Source of the DNA: Oceanospirillaceae bacterium
GTDB taxonomy: Bacteria; Pseudomonadota; Gammaproteobacteria; Pseudomonadales; Oceanobacteraceae
DNA: 64,000 nucleotides
Reading direction: 5' to 3'
Assembly (NCBI GenBank): GCA_024234265.1
Contig: JACKOM010000003.1
Coordinates: 186,001 to 250,000 of the forward strand
Under the pieces are notes generated by a model. It saw nothing but the letters and a program-made list of their open reading frames with translations. It had not been told where the DNA came from and ran no database searches. Shown here one piece after another: positions 42,668-52,502 of the stretch (its first letter is position 1; each line of letters opens with the position of its first letter). Both the position numbers and the translations under genes were made by a program.

Positions 42668-42682
42668 GGAAACTCTGAATAA

Positions 42683-43000
42683 CTAAACCAGGGTACGAAA
42701 GCGTGCCAGCACCTGCTGGTATTCTGCATTCTGGTGTTTAAGACGGTTTTGCAGATAATCCCGCTCTTCAATATCCGCCAGGCTGCAAATCTGTAATTTA
42801 TGACGCGCACGCTCCAGCTTACCAATTGATAACCGCAAACGGATAATTTCACTGCGCAGACATTCTTTATAGGCGGCATGGGCAATCACATTAACCCCCG
42901 GAATTTTGCAGGTTTTATTTTTGAAAGCAGCAAAACTGGCTGCTAACTCCTGGCTGACCTCTATGACGTCAGGTGTTTGATCAAACTGGTAAGCAAACAT
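42683..43000 (-). CDS. Small helical protein, function unknown
   Basis: 105 residues, mostly helical, with a coiled-coil-like C-terminal half (IIRLRLSIGKLERARHKLQI and EERDYLQNRLKHQNAEYQQVL). AAGGG lies eight bases before the ATG. Between two regulator genes in opposite direction. No family recognised. Confidence 0.55.
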   Translation of the reverse strand: MFAYQFDQTPDVIEVSQELAASFAAFKNKTCKIPGVNVIAHAAYKECLRSEIIRLRLSIGKLERARHKLQICSLADIEERDYLQNRLKHQNAEYQQVLARFRTLV

Positions 43001-43148
43001 CGCATAAACCCTTATTCAGATGTGCCCAGTATCCTGCTTTGCACAAGCCCCCACCTGCACGGAAAGTCAGAATTATCTGCAACCAAAGTCACAACCGCCG
43101 GTGCCGCGCCACAGCATTGCTATACTCCTGACATCCCGGGAGACCTTT

Positions 43149-44393
43149 ATGCAAATTCTGGTTGTCGATGATCACGCCCTGTTCCGTATGGCGCTGGTCA
43201 GCATAGTGCAGACCCTATACCCCAATGCCACTGTGCATGTGGCGGGCAGCGTGGCCGAGGCCCGCAACCAGCTGCAACAACAGGCAGTGGATGCCGCCAG
43301 CGTGGACTTCAACCTGCCAGATGGTCAGGGCCTGTTGCTGGCGCGGGAGATTCTGGAAATAAACCCCCAATGCCAGATCGCTATGATTACCGGCAACGAT
43401 TTCCCCGGTTTACCCAAAGCAGCGGCCAGCCACGGCATTGCCGGTGTTATCAGCAAAGTCAGCCCTCCACCTGAGATTCGCGAACAACTCGCCCGTATCT
43501 GGGAGGGTGGTGCCTGCCAGAACAGTGGCCAGCAACAACAAAGTCTGGATGGTGCGGTGGTGGGGTTTAACCCACAGGTATTTGAAGCCCTGCACGATGC
43601 AGTGATTCTGGTGGAAAACAAAGGCAGCCATAACCTGCGTTATGCCAATACCGCCGCCCTGGTGCTGGGCTTAAGCCACGTGCACGTGCCACTCGATTTT
43701 TTACCCTGGTTAAAACCTTTGATTCCCCTGATCGAACACGCCGGCGAAGGCTGGCTTGAAGGCCACGTGATGCTTACCCCACCCGGCGGCAAAGAACTGG
43801 CCATGGCGGTGCACCGTATGCAGGTGAATTACCAGGGGGCAGCGCACATAGTGCTGCAATTGCGTAATGACAGCGCCAACCTGGCGCGCATCAGTGAACT
43901 GGAAACCGCTTCGAATACTGACCCCCTCACAGGCTGCCTTAACCGGCGGGGTTTCAGCCAAAAAGCCAGTGCCGAATTGCAACGCGCCCAGCGCCAGAAA
44001 GCGAGCTTGTGTGTGTTGTGCTGCGATCTGGATTATTTCAAAAAGCTTAACGATAACTTCGGCCATGACGTGGGGGACATTGCCCTGCAAGCCTTTGCGC
44101 GCAGCTGCAAAAGCCAGTTACGCCCCCATGATTTGCTGGCCCGCATGGGCGGCGAAGAATTTGTCGTGGTGCTGCCACAAACCAGCCTGCAGGATGCACG
44201 GCAGGTGGCCGAACGCATCCGCAGCAGCTGGCAGGAAGAAGGAAAACAGCTCGCAGGGCACAATACTAACAGCACCGTCAGCATAGGTTTATGCAGTGCC
44301 CAGCGGCAGGATGATATGGCAAGTTTGCTCAAACGGGGGGATGAACTGCTTTACCAGGCCAAACAAAAAGGCCGCAATTGTGTAGTGCTTTAA
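43149..44393 (+). CDS. Response regulator with diguanylate cyclase output
   Basis: 414 residues. Receiver domain about 1-120 (VVDDHALFR; phospho-Asp about 53 in SVDFNLPDGQG), a PAS-like middle region (about 140-245) and a GGDEF domain (about 250-414) opening NTDPLTGCLNRRGF. The active site is MGGEEF, which is functional in the family. RPHD five residues before it is an intact inhibitory I-site. So it should make cyclic di-GMP with product feedback. Start at ATG after GGGAGA. Confidence 0.93.
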   Translation: MQILVVDDHALFRMALVSIVQTLYPNATVHVAGSVAEARNQLQQQAVDAASVDFNLPDGQGLLLAREILEINPQCQIAMITGNDFPGLPKAAASHGIAGVISKVSPPPEIREQLARIWEGGACQNSGQQQQSLDGAVVGFNPQVFEALHDAVILVENKGSHNLRYANTAALVLGLSHVHVPLDFLPWLKPLIPLIEHAGEGWLEGHVMLTPPGGKELAMAVHRMQVNYQGAAHIVLQLRNDSANLARISELETASNTDPLTGCLNRRGFSQKASAELQRAQRQKASLCVLCCDLDYFKKLNDNFGHDVGDIALQAFARSCKSQLRPHDLLARMGGEEFVVVLPQTSLQDARQVAERIRSSWQEEGKQLAGHNTNSTVSIGLCSAQRQDDMASLLKRGDELLYQAKQKGRNCVVL

Positions 44394-44657
44394 TAAAGCA
44401 ACCCAGGAATAAATACGCACTAGAATCAAACAGTTAGAGAATTTTTTAAAATAAATCATGCGCTCTTTGCGGGCATAAACTACGCTAAAAAGTAATAAAT
44501 AAACGCATTCTTATAAAAAACACCCGTTGACCGTTATCTGTTACAAAAAAACCTGAACATTCGTTCATTATTCTGATGACTGGTCTATTAATAGCCACTT
44601 TCAATGATTATCATACGCCCTTAAATTTTGCTCTCTCTTGACCAAAGGATGATATCC

Positions 44658-46310
44658 ATGGAACAGGATATTCTTGATAAACCGTTTTTGCCGTTAGACC
44701 GCCTGCGTATTCTCAAATACTTCAGTTTGTACAGTGCCACCGTGGCGATTGCCTTGCTTGCACTGTTTTTAAACGGTATTGATCTGGATTTTCTCGGGGT
44801 GGTGGACCCCAAGCTCTACCCGATTATCGTCACCCTTTATGCCGCCATGACAGTGGTATTTATGGTGCTGGCCTTTAGTACAGGTCAAGCCAGTTACGAC
44901 CATTTAATCGCCTTCTTTTTAATTGATATTACCCTGCACAGCGGCCTGATTTATTGCAGCGGCAGCGGCACCAGCCTGAGTTATTTAATGATTCTGACCA
45001 TTGCCGTGGGTAATGCCCTGGTGAGTGGCCAGAAGGGTTTATTATTAAGTGCCTGGGGCGCCATTTCCCTGATTTTTGTCGAGCACCAGTTTGATATTAA
45101 GGGGCTTGAATACGATTACATGAAACCCGGCACACTCGGGGTTATTTTCTTCCTCACAGCTTTAGTCATTCACGCACTGGTGAAACGCCTGCAATTATCC
45201 GTGGATATTAACGCGGTACAGGCCGACAACCTGCTGAGCATGGAACAACTCACCAAGCTGGTATTAAAACGTCTCGAAACCGGTGTGCTGGTGCTGAATA
45301 ATCAGAACGAAATTATTTTCCAGAATATCGCTGCACAACGTTTATTAGGCTTCCCTGAACCTATCCGCGCGGTGCCGGAAAAGCTCAAAAAAGAGCTGGA
45401 TTTATTCCGTAAATTCCCGAAATACCACCCGCACACCCTGAAAGCCGGCCCAACTACACCTAAGGTGCAGCCAATGTTCGCACCTTTAATGCCTGGCTCT
45501 GACCGCGGTACGGTTATCTTTTTAGAAGATACCAATATCGTTTATCAGCAGGCCCAGCGCCTCAAACAGGCCTCCCTGGGTAAACTCGCCGCGAGTATTG
45601 TGCGGGAAATTAAAATTCCGATGCAGGGCATTCATAAAATCGCCCACGAGGTCAGCCTGGCGAGTGTTTCTACGGGTGATAAACAGCGTCAGCTGCAAAT
45701 TAAACAGTATTCCCAGCAGATTGAGCACATCATCAGCAACGTGCAAAACATGGGTAATGCCAAGGCCACCGAATTTGCTAAAACCTCCCTGAGCAACTGG
45801 GCAACCGAAACCGTTAAAGCGCTGCAGCCCAGTATTTTGCGTGGCATTAACGTTGAAATGAATATCAGCAAAAACGCGCAGGATGCTTATTTCGATCCAA
45901 GCCAGCTGCGTCAGGTATTAAGCAATTTGCTGGAAAATGCGGCTTATTTTGCACGCATGAAAAACAGCGAAAATCCGGACAATGCCCGTGTGCAGATTGT
46001 GGTCACCCGTACCAAGGTCAGCCAGCAGGGTATTATCGAAGTACGTGACAACGGTTACGGTGTGGGCCTGGATGATCTGGACCACATTTATGAACCCTTC
46101 TACAGCTCTGAGCAAAATAAATCAGGCCTGGGGTTATATATCGCCCGCCAATTCTGCGATATGAACATGGCCCGTCTGGATTATATTGCGGCCCAGGAAG
46201 GCGCGGTATTCCGTATCACCTTCCCGACTAATGAGCAGATCGAACGTATGCTGGCAACCCGTGAAGACTTTGTTCTGCGCGATGCCACTAAAGATGCAAT
46301 GAGTGCATAA
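44658..46310 (+). CDS. PilS-like membrane sensor with degenerate H-box
   Basis: 550 residues. About six N-terminal helices (about 18-190), a PAS-like segment (about 205-300), a dimerisation region and an intact ATPase domain (NLLENAAYF, DNGYGVGLDDL, YEPFYSS, SGLGLYIARQFCDMNMARLDY, about 420-515). In the H-box, where PilS-type kinases have AHEIRNP, this protein reads VREIKIP with Arg at about 316, so the phospho-acceptor histidine is missing. A nearby AHEV is about ten residues off register. Start ATG with AAGGA eight bases upstream. Ends against the nir cluster. Confidence 0.87.
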   Translation: MEQDILDKPFLPLDRLRILKYFSLYSATVAIALLALFLNGIDLDFLGVVDPKLYPIIVTLYAAMTVVFMVLAFSTGQASYDHLIAFFLIDITLHSGLIYCSGSGTSLSYLMILTIAVGNALVSGQKGLLLSAWGAISLIFVEHQFDIKGLEYDYMKPGTLGVIFFLTALVIHALVKRLQLSVDINAVQADNLLSMEQLTKLVLKRLETGVLVLNNQNEIIFQNIAAQRLLGFPEPIRAVPEKLKKELDLFRKFPKYHPHTLKAGPTTPKVQPMFAPLMPGSDRGTVIFLEDTNIVYQQAQRLKQASLGKLAASIVREIKIPMQGIHKIAHEVSLASVSTGDKQRQLQIKQYSQQIEHIISNVQNMGNAKATEFAKTSLSNWATETVKALQPSILRGINVEMNISKNAQDAYFDPSQLRQVLSNLLENAAYFARMKNSENPDNARVQIVVTRTKVSQQGIIEVRDNGYGVGLDDLDHIYEPFYSSEQNKSGLGLYIARQFCDMNMARLDYIAAQEGAVFRITFPTNEQIERMLATREDFVLRDATKDAMSA

Positions 46311-46330
46311 CGTAAAGTAGTTATGCATCA

Positions 46331-46368
46331 CCATAAAAAAAGCCTGCATCAGCAGGCTTTTTTTATGG
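46331..46368. terminator. Bidirectional terminator between sensor gene and nir operon
   Basis: Perfect 17-bp stem CCATAAAAAAAGCCTGC around the loop ATCA. Confidence 0.92.
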
Positions 46369-46377
46369 GTGGTTATA

Positions 46378-47874
46378 TCAGTGGCTGGTACCCTGTACAT
46401 AACGGGTTTTGTTATACACGTTATATTTGCCTGACGGCTTACTCATGGGAATGCGTTTAATTTCCTGCAGTGTGGTGGCGTCATACACAATCACAGCACC
46501 ATCGTCCTCCCAGATACTCACCAGGGCATATTTACCATCTTTGGTAAATTCCACATGGGCCACGGTTTTACCCGGTGCAGGATCTAACACGGCTTTCATT
46601 TCCAGGGTCTTTTTATCAATCACATGCATTTTGTCTTTATTGGGGCCAAAAAAGACATCCACCCAGGCATAGGGGGTATTTTCATGGCTGCGCATAAAAA
46701 AGCCCGGGCCTAAGGTTTCAATGGTTTTCACCACCTGCCAGTTGTCCATATCCACCACAGTGACCGCACCGGTTTTTAAATTAGGGGTCGCCAGTACGGG
46801 GTGGCCGTTATATTCAAAGTCGATCCCACTGCCTAAATGGGGCATGCCGGGAATCGCCACAGTGGCGATTTTTTTACCGCTGTCCAAATCAATTACACTG
46901 GCGTTGTTTCCGTCGCGGCTCGCGCCCAATAAATGCTGGTATTGCGGATCAAAAAAGAAATCATCCAGGTAATCATCTGTGCCGATTCTGCGCAGCGGGA
47001 AATCTGCTTTATCGTAGGCAATCTCCCACACTTCTTTACTGTCTTTCATCGCGGCAATAAAACTGTTGCGCGGTGGCGCTGTATACACAGCACTGACACG
47101 GCTGACAATACCATCCACATCGGTGTTGATCATTTTGGCAAGGGATAAATCTTCCGCGCTGAAAATCACCAGATTGTGCGGCAGATAATTTGCTGCAATA
47201 ACCCACTTACCATCTTCGGAGGTGGCGATATTGCGGGTATTGATACCAGCCCGTACTTCCGCCACCACTTTTAAATTATAAATATCGTATTTGCTAATCC
47301 AGCCATCGCGGCTGGCAAAAAACACATAACGCCCATCGGGGCTGTATTTAGGCCCACCATGCAGGGCAAAACGGGTCTGGAAGCGGGTAATAGGCTCAAA
47401 CGTATCACCATTTAAGAGGGTGGCATGGTGATCGCCGGTTTCCACCACAATAAACAGATTCATTAAATCCGCATCAAATACCGGTTTATCCCCTAATTTT
47501 TCTTTATTGAGAATACGGCTGGCGTTAATTTCAGCGGCGGACCACACGGGTTCCTGCGCAGGCTGCTGATAAATCAGCGCAGTGAGTTGTTTAATTTCAT
47601 CATCATTCAGCTTATTGCCAAACGCAGGCATCTGTGTGGCTTTACGGCCATTTTTAATCACTTCTGCCGCCTGGGCAGCTTTTAAACGCCCGAGATTTTC
47701 GGGTAATAACGCCGGGCCTAAGCCCCCTAAACGCCCCATCCCGTGGCAGGACTCACAATTATTTTTATACAGGGCTTCTGCCCCCTGCGCGGTTGTTTCC
47801 AGCGCCTGGGTATTTTGTATCACGGCCGCCAGGCACAGGGCGCTGATAGGTAAAGACCACATCAATTTTTTCAT
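46378..47874 (-). CDS. nirN: Cytochrome c/d1 protein NirN
   Basis: 498 residues with signal peptide (about 1-24), one heme c site CESCHGMGRLGG (about 40-51) and an eight-bladed d1-type propeller (about 130-490). NirN is the periplasmic dihydro-heme d1 dehydrogenase that makes the acrylate side chain in the last step of heme d1 synthesis. Distinguished from NirS by its shorter N-terminus and its place at the end of the d1 operon. The start overlaps the nirJ stop by four bases. Confidence 0.92.
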   Translation of the reverse strand: MKKLMWSLPISALCLAAVIQNTQALETTAQGAEALYKNNCESCHGMGRLGGLGPALLPENLGRLKAAQAAEVIKNGRKATQMPAFGNKLNDDEIKQLTALIYQQPAQEPVWSAAEINASRILNKEKLGDKPVFDADLMNLFIVVETGDHHATLLNGDTFEPITRFQTRFALHGGPKYSPDGRYVFFASRDGWISKYDIYNLKVVAEVRAGINTRNIATSEDGKWVIAANYLPHNLVIFSAEDLSLAKMINTDVDGIVSRVSAVYTAPPRNSFIAAMKDSKEVWEIAYDKADFPLRRIGTDDYLDDFFFDPQYQHLLGASRDGNNASVIDLDSGKKIATVAIPGMPHLGSGIDFEYNGHPVLATPNLKTGAVTVVDMDNWQVVKTIETLGPGFFMRSHENTPYAWVDVFFGPNKDKMHVIDKKTLEMKAVLDPAPGKTVAHVEFTKDGKYALVSIWEDDGAVIVYDATTLQEIKRIPMSKPSGKYNVYNKTRYVQGTSH

Positions 47875-49049
47875 ACGCTCACCGCTATTACATCGTCGCT
47901 GTGGGGCTGGTAACCGATTTCGGCATCAGATAAATAACAACCAGGGTCTTCCGCCCAGGCATCACCACTTAAGGCATAGGCGCGGGTGCGGGTATTACCA
48001 CCACAGATACTTAAATGCCGGCATTCTGCGCAACGCCCTTTCACCGGACGCGGGGTTTCACGCATGCCGAGCATAAGCGGGTCACGGGTTTTGCCCCATA
48101 TTTCGGAAAACGGTGTTTCTTTTACATTGCCTAAATCGTATTTCCACCAGAAGGTATCGGGGTGCACTGTGCCTAAATTATCGATATTGGCGATATTCAC
48201 ACCCGAGGAATTACCGCCCCAGTTGATTAAATGCTGGCGCAGGTTTTCAACTGCCTCTGCCGGGAAACGCTGCGCAGCCCATTGCAGCATATACACACCG
48301 TCGGCATCGTTATTACCGGTTACAAATTCTTTGCTGCCACCGTTTAAGGCATCCTGCCAGGCACGCTCGAATAATAAATCCATGGCAGCACGGGTTGCCT
48401 GAAAATAGGCATCTTCACCACGGTGACGTTTACCGCGGCCGGAATAATTGAGGTGGGATAAATAAAATTTATCCAGATTATATTCATCCATTAAATCCAG
48501 CAGGGCAGGTAAATCCTGCACGTTATTCTGGTTTAACGTAGTGCGGATACCGACTTTAATGCCCTTTTCTTTGCACAGGCCTATGCCATGCATACTGGCT
48601 TTAAATGCACCCTGTTTACGGCGAAACTTATCGTGATTTTCTTCCAGGCCATCGAGGCTGACACCCACATAGTTGAACCCAGCCTCGGCAATGGCTTCGA
48701 TATTTTCCTCTGTGATTAATGTGCCGTTAGATGAAAGACCAACATAAAAACCCTGCTGTTTGGCCCGTTTGGCAACGCTGAAAATATCCGGGCGTAATAG
48801 TGGCTCACCACCGGATAAAATCAGCACAGGCACACCAAAGGCTTTTAAATCATCCATAGTGTCAAATACCTGCTGGGTACTTAATTCACCGGGAAAATCC
48901 ACATCTGCCGAGATGGAATAACAGTGTTTACAGGTTAAATTGCAGCGCCTGATTAAATTCCAGATGACTACCGGGCCTTTGGGTTTGCGCACAGGGCCTG
49001 CCGGGGTATTGTTCTTCAGCACCTGCATATAATGACTGATACGAAACAT
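47871..49049 (-). CDS. nirJ: Radical SAM heme d1 biosynthesis protein NirJ
   Basis: 392 residues. Radical SAM cluster CNLTCKHCYS (about 36-45) and a C-terminal cysteine-rich site CAECRHLSICGGNTRTRAYAL (about 340-360), with SPASM-like auxiliary cluster ligands. Removes the propionate side chains of 12,18-didecarboxysiroheme on the way to heme d1. Eleven bases after nirH. Confidence 0.95.
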   Translation of the reverse strand: MFRISHYMQVLKNNTPAGPVRKPKGPVVIWNLIRRCNLTCKHCYSISADVDFPGELSTQQVFDTMDDLKAFGVPVLILSGGEPLLRPDIFSVAKRAKQQGFYVGLSSNGTLITEENIEAIAEAGFNYVGVSLDGLEENHDKFRRKQGAFKASMHGIGLCKEKGIKVGIRTTLNQNNVQDLPALLDLMDEYNLDKFYLSHLNYSGRGKRHRGEDAYFQATRAAMDLLFERAWQDALNGGSKEFVTGNNDADGVYMLQWAAQRFPAEAVENLRQHLINWGGNSSGVNIANIDNLGTVHPDTFWWKYDLGNVKETPFSEIWGKTRDPLMLGMRETPRPVKGRCAECRHLSICGGNTRTRAYALSGDAWAEDPGCYLSDAEIGYQPHSDDVIAVSV

Positions 49050-49060
49050 ATAACCCCCGC

Positions 49061-49591
49061 TTAATCTGCTTTAAAACGCAGGCCCGTTTTTTTCAGGATG
49101 CGTTTGGAATATAAAATATCGTGCCCTAAATCGAGCGCATCAATCAGGTGGGACATTTCTGTCACCTTTGCCTGCACCTCACTGCGGTCACGGCCATGCA
49201 CCATGGCAAATACACTGTAGGGCCAGGCGGGTAAATGCCGTGGTCTGTGGTAACAGTGGCTGACATAATCGAGCGAACCAAATAATTTACCCACCCGGGC
49301 AATATGCTCGTCGGCAATATTCCACACGCTCATACCATTGGCACAAAACCCTAATTTATAGTGATTGGGTACTACTGCAATGCGCCGGATTTGTTTGTTA
49401 TCCAACATGGCTTGCATGCGTTGCTGAATTAACTCAACCGGTAATTGCAGCTGCTCGGCGAGGGCATGGTAAGGTTTTGTGGTCAGTGGCAAGCCCGCCT
49501 GGGTTGCAAGAATAATACGTTCATCTATGGCGCTGAAATCCTCAGCATCATTGGCTGCCGCTAAGTCAGAGGGTAAAACGTAAGCCGACAT
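49061..49591 (-). CDS. nirH: Siroheme decarboxylase subunit NirH
   Basis: 176 residues of the AsnC/Lrp-like NirDLGH family (helix-turn-helix-like N-terminus, ferredoxin-like C-terminus). HYKLGFCANGMSVWNI and YVSHCYHRPRHLPAWPYSVFAMVHG carry the conserved His-rich active-site segment shared with NirL. Decarboxylates siroheme. Start at ATG after AAGGAGGAG, overlapping nirG by 26 bases. Confidence 0.9.
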   Translation of the reverse strand: MSAYVLPSDLAAANDAEDFSAIDERIILATQAGLPLTTKPYHALAEQLQLPVELIQQRMQAMLDNKQIRRIAVVPNHYKLGFCANGMSVWNIADEHIARVGKLFGSLDYVSHCYHRPRHLPAWPYSVFAMVHGRDRSEVQAKVTEMSHLIDALDLGHDILYSKRILKKTGLRFKAD

Positions 49592-50009
49592 AAAACTCCT
49601 CCTTTTTAGGCATGTTGTACACAGGGTAACCTGTGGTCTGCTCAATTTTGCGGATGGTTTCTGCAATGCCCTGCGGGGTTTTAGTCGCCAGAACAAACCA
49701 CATATTTAATTCGTGTTCACGCTCGTAGTTATGGGCCACTTCATCAAAACTGTTAACCTGCTGATTAACCCGCTCAAAATCTTCGGCGGGAATTTTCATG
49801 GCTGCGAGGGTTAAACCGCCACCTAATTCCTGGGCGTGGAACATGGGTCCAAAACGGCTTAAATAACCTTCATCCAGCAGACGCTGAATACGCGCGACAA
49901 CTTCGTCCTGACTGATACCACACAGGGTGGCAATTTCTGCGAAGGGTTCATCTGTAACGGGAATACCGTCCTGCAGATGATTGATGATGAGCTTGTCTGA
50001 AATATGCAT
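49566..50009 (-). CDS. nirG: Siroheme decarboxylase subunit NirG
   Basis: 147 residues, same family. SRFGPMFHAQELGGGLTLAAMKIP and AHNYEREHELNMWFVLATKT are the NirD/NirG-type signatures. Probably pairs with NirH as NirD pairs with NirL. Confidence 0.9.
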   Translation of the reverse strand: MHISDKLIINHLQDGIPVTDEPFAEIATLCGISQDEVVARIQRLLDEGYLSRFGPMFHAQELGGGLTLAAMKIPAEDFERVNQQVNSFDEVAHNYEREHELNMWFVLATKTPQGIAETIRKIEQTTGYPVYNMPKKEEFYVGLRFTL

Positions 50010-50034
50010 ACCGCACCCCGCTCACGGGTACTGC

Positions 50035-50532
50035 TTACGCGGCACCCGCACTGGCAACCGCATACCGGCCACCACGCTGTTTATACTGAAAAGTACTGAA
50101 TAACACCTTGTGTTCAATATGCTGCAAATTCTGCTGCTGCACTATGTCGTCAATATACGCGAGCACATCCGCACGGTTTTTGCCGTGGATCATGCAAAAC
50201 AGATTAAAACGCCATTGTGGCAAACGCCGCGGACGCTGATAACACAGGGTTACACCGGAAAAGCCGATCAGCTTGGCGGCTATGCTCTCGACCGCATCAT
50301 CCGGTACATCCCACACCACCATAGCGTTGGCCACATAACCTAATTTGTGGTGGTTAAGTACCAGGCCAAAACGTTTGATTAATTTGGATTCCTGCCAGTC
50401 TTTTAATATGGCCCGCACGCTGTCTTCATCACTGCCAATCTGTTCTGCCAGGCAGGCATAGGGGCGCGATACCAGGGGTAAACCTTCTTGAATCAATAAA
50501 CGCAGGGCATGTTGCTGTGCTGTGTTTAACAT
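50035..50532 (-). CDS. nirL: Siroheme decarboxylase subunit NirL
   Basis: 165 residues. KRFGLVLNHHKLGYVANAMVVWDVP and TLCYQRPRRLPQWRFNLFCMIHG match NirL/NirH. The ATG at 50532 with GGAGCG was chosen; it overlaps nirD by seven bases. Longer in-frame starts lie inside nirD and have no ribosome site. Confidence 0.9.
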   Translation of the reverse strand: MLNTAQQHALRLLIQEGLPLVSRPYACLAEQIGSDEDSVRAILKDWQESKLIKRFGLVLNHHKLGYVANAMVVWDVPDDAVESIAAKLIGFSGVTLCYQRPRRLPQWRFNLFCMIHGKNRADVLAYIDDIVQQQNLQHIEHKVLFSTFQYKQRGGRYAVASAGAA

Positions 50533-50984
50533 GTGGCACGCTCCCGTAAGCTGAATCCAAGGTCTATATGAAAGGCTTTTTCCATTGGCAGCATTAACAC
50601 AGGACAATTACAGGCTTTTTCAATGGCGCGGATGTTGTCGTGCAGTTTGTCCTCATCGGGCGCAGTGACCACAAACCACAGGTTGTAATCATGCTCACGG
50701 GCGTAATTATGGTTAACACAGGGAAAAGCATTGATGATGGCCGCAACCGCTGCTTCATCTTTTTTTGGCACTGCCACGGCAGCCAAGGTGCTGGCCCCGG
50801 CTTTGGCATGATCAAATACCGGGCCAATACGGGAAATAATACCCGCCGCTTTTAATTCGGCGAGGCGCTGTAATACCCGGTTTTCGTCCACCCCCAGTTC
50901 ACGCGCGATGCGCAGGTAGGGCTGCTCATCCAGAGGGAAATTTTTCTGATAGGCGTCCAGCAGGCGCAGGGTAAATTCATCCAT
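50526..50984 (-). CDS. nirD: Siroheme decarboxylase subunit NirD (heme d1)
   Basis: 152 residues. SRIGPVFDHAKAGASTLAAVAVP and NHNYAREHDYNLWFVVTAP identify the NirD/NirG side of the family. Unrelated to the nitrite reductase small subunit also called nirD at 4840. Eight bases separate it from nirF. Confidence 0.9.
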   Translation of the reverse strand: MDEFTLRLLDAYQKNFPLDEQPYLRIARELGVDENRVLQRLAELKAAGIISRIGPVFDHAKAGASTLAAVAVPKKDEAAVAAIINAFPCVNHNYAREHDYNLWFVVTAPDEDKLHDNIRAIEKACNCPVLMLPMEKAFHIDLGFSLRERATC

Positions 50985-50992
50985 ATGCCCTC

Positions 50993-52171
50993 CTATAAGC
51001 CAATTTTGTGGGCACGGTTAGTGAAGAAAATACCACTGGGGCTTTTGGCCTCCAGGGTTTTTAATTTTTCAAAGGTGCGTGTGTCATAAATTTGCACCTG
51101 ATCGGAATCACGTACTGAAACCCACACAGCCTCACCGCGAGGGGTAAATTCCATGTGCAATACACCTTTGCCGGGTTCGAGCTGTTTCACAACCTTTTGG
51201 GTTTGCACATCAATAATCTGAATATACTGATTATCCGGATGGGCGAAATTGACCCAGATATAACGATGATCCGGGCGCGCCATCACAAACACAGGCTGGC
51301 CGGCCATATCGATGCTGCCCACCTGCTGCCAGGTGTGGGTATCGATCACCAGCACTTTGTGTTCGCCTACCGCAGGTACAAAGGCTTTATCTCCGGCAAT
51401 TGTCCAACCTTCTAAATGGGGCATTTTATAAACCGGCAGTTTTTCTTCACCCATGCCGTAATGATCCAGAATACGCTGCACGCCTTTATCCGTATTCCAT
51501 AAATCCAACAAAGCCATGCCATCTTCGCCGAATAAACCGGCAATGTAATAACGCCCTTCCGGCGACATCAATGCGTCGTAAGGTTGTTTACCAATGCCTG
51601 GGAATTTTTGCAGTTGTAGTTGATCGCCGCTTAAATCCGCTACCCAGATTTCACCTGTATCAAATAAACTGAACACAAATTTGCTGTCCGGTGCGTCAAC
51701 CAAACCCACCGTTTTAGAATTTTTACCATTGCCCAGGGCTGTCGCCGGAATATCAAATTTTAATTCCAGGGTGTTGGCATCAAAAATTTTCACGCCACCG
51801 GGTTCATAATTGGAAACAGCCACATAACGTCCATCCTGACTGATGGCACCACCGATGGAATTTCCCCCCTGTAAAATGCGTTTAGCAATTTTATGGGTGG
51901 TGATATCAATCTTGCTTAAACCACCATCGCGGCCAAAAACATAGGCGTATTTTTCATCCCGTGAAAAAACAATTGATGCGTGGGATAAATCCCCAAGACC
52001 AGCCACTTCGGCAATAAAGGTTTTATCTGTGGTATTGGCTATTTTGACTTTGCCATCGGCGCGTTCAATCACAACCCCCAAATCCCCGGTGGCCATATAA
52101 GCAGGCTGTTGCGCACAGGCGGCCAGCGCGCCTAACAGGCTGGCAAGCACAATCTGTTTAATGCTGTTCAT
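50993..52171 (-). CDS. nirF: Heme d1 biosynthesis protein NirF
   Basis: 392 residues, d1-type propeller without heme c. The N-terminus has a lipoprotein signal (LASLLGALAACAQQ, lipobox LAAC, Cys about 19), so it is probably anchored in the periplasm, as known for NirF. Needed late in heme d1 formation and transfer. Overlaps the end of nirC by 14 bases. Confidence 0.93.
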   Translation of the reverse strand: MNSIKQIVLASLLGALAACAQQPAYMATGDLGVVIERADGKVKIANTTDKTFIAEVAGLGDLSHASIVFSRDEKYAYVFGRDGGLSKIDITTHKIAKRILQGGNSIGGAISQDGRYVAVSNYEPGGVKIFDANTLELKFDIPATALGNGKNSKTVGLVDAPDSKFVFSLFDTGEIWVADLSGDQLQLQKFPGIGKQPYDALMSPEGRYYIAGLFGEDGMALLDLWNTDKGVQRILDHYGMGEEKLPVYKMPHLEGWTIAGDKAFVPAVGEHKVLVIDTHTWQQVGSIDMAGQPVFVMARPDHRYIWVNFAHPDNQYIQIIDVQTQKVVKQLEPGKGVLHMEFTPRGEAVWVSVRDSDQVQIYDTRTFEKLKTLEAKSPSGIFFTNRAHKIGL

Positions 52172-52502
52172 GTTGTATTCCCTGTAACAGGGTCTGACTT
52201 AAATAGTCAATTTCGTCATCCTGTAATAGGGCCTGCCAGGGCGGCATAGCCGTGCCGGGGCGACCATATTTGATGACGGCTTTAATATTTTCGAGACCCA
52301 TTTCACGCATACGTTCGGGTAATAACGCAGGGCCTAATCCACCTTTTAATGTCATGCCGTGGCAGCTGCCACAGTCCTGCAATAACAGATGGCGTAAAGC
52401 AGACTGCTGCTGGTCATCCAGTGCATACGCACCGGATGAAACAGCAGCAGTGAGAAGAATGCCGCTGCGTAAGCAGCGGCTGAAGCGTTTAATAAATGTC
52501 AT
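52158..52502 (-). CDS. nirC: Periplasmic cytochrome c NirC
   Basis: 114 residues with signal peptide (about 1-28) and a single heme c site CGSCHGMTLKGGLGPALLPE (about 44-63); Met ligand probably in TAMPPW. NirC proteins donate electrons to NirS or take part in heme d1 maturation with NirN. Overlaps the nirS stop by 14 bases. Confidence 0.92.
   Translation of the reverse strand: MTFIKRFSRCLRSGILLTAAVSSGAYALDDQQQSALRHLLLQDCGSCHGMTLKGGLGPALLPERMREMGLENIKAVIKYGRPGTAMPPWQALLQDDEIDYLSQTLLQGIQHEQH

Noticed and set aside
44527..44540. TTGACCGTTATCTG as an FNR site for the PilS-like gene
   Set aside because: The right half has two mismatches and the position relative to the start is not supported by a -10.
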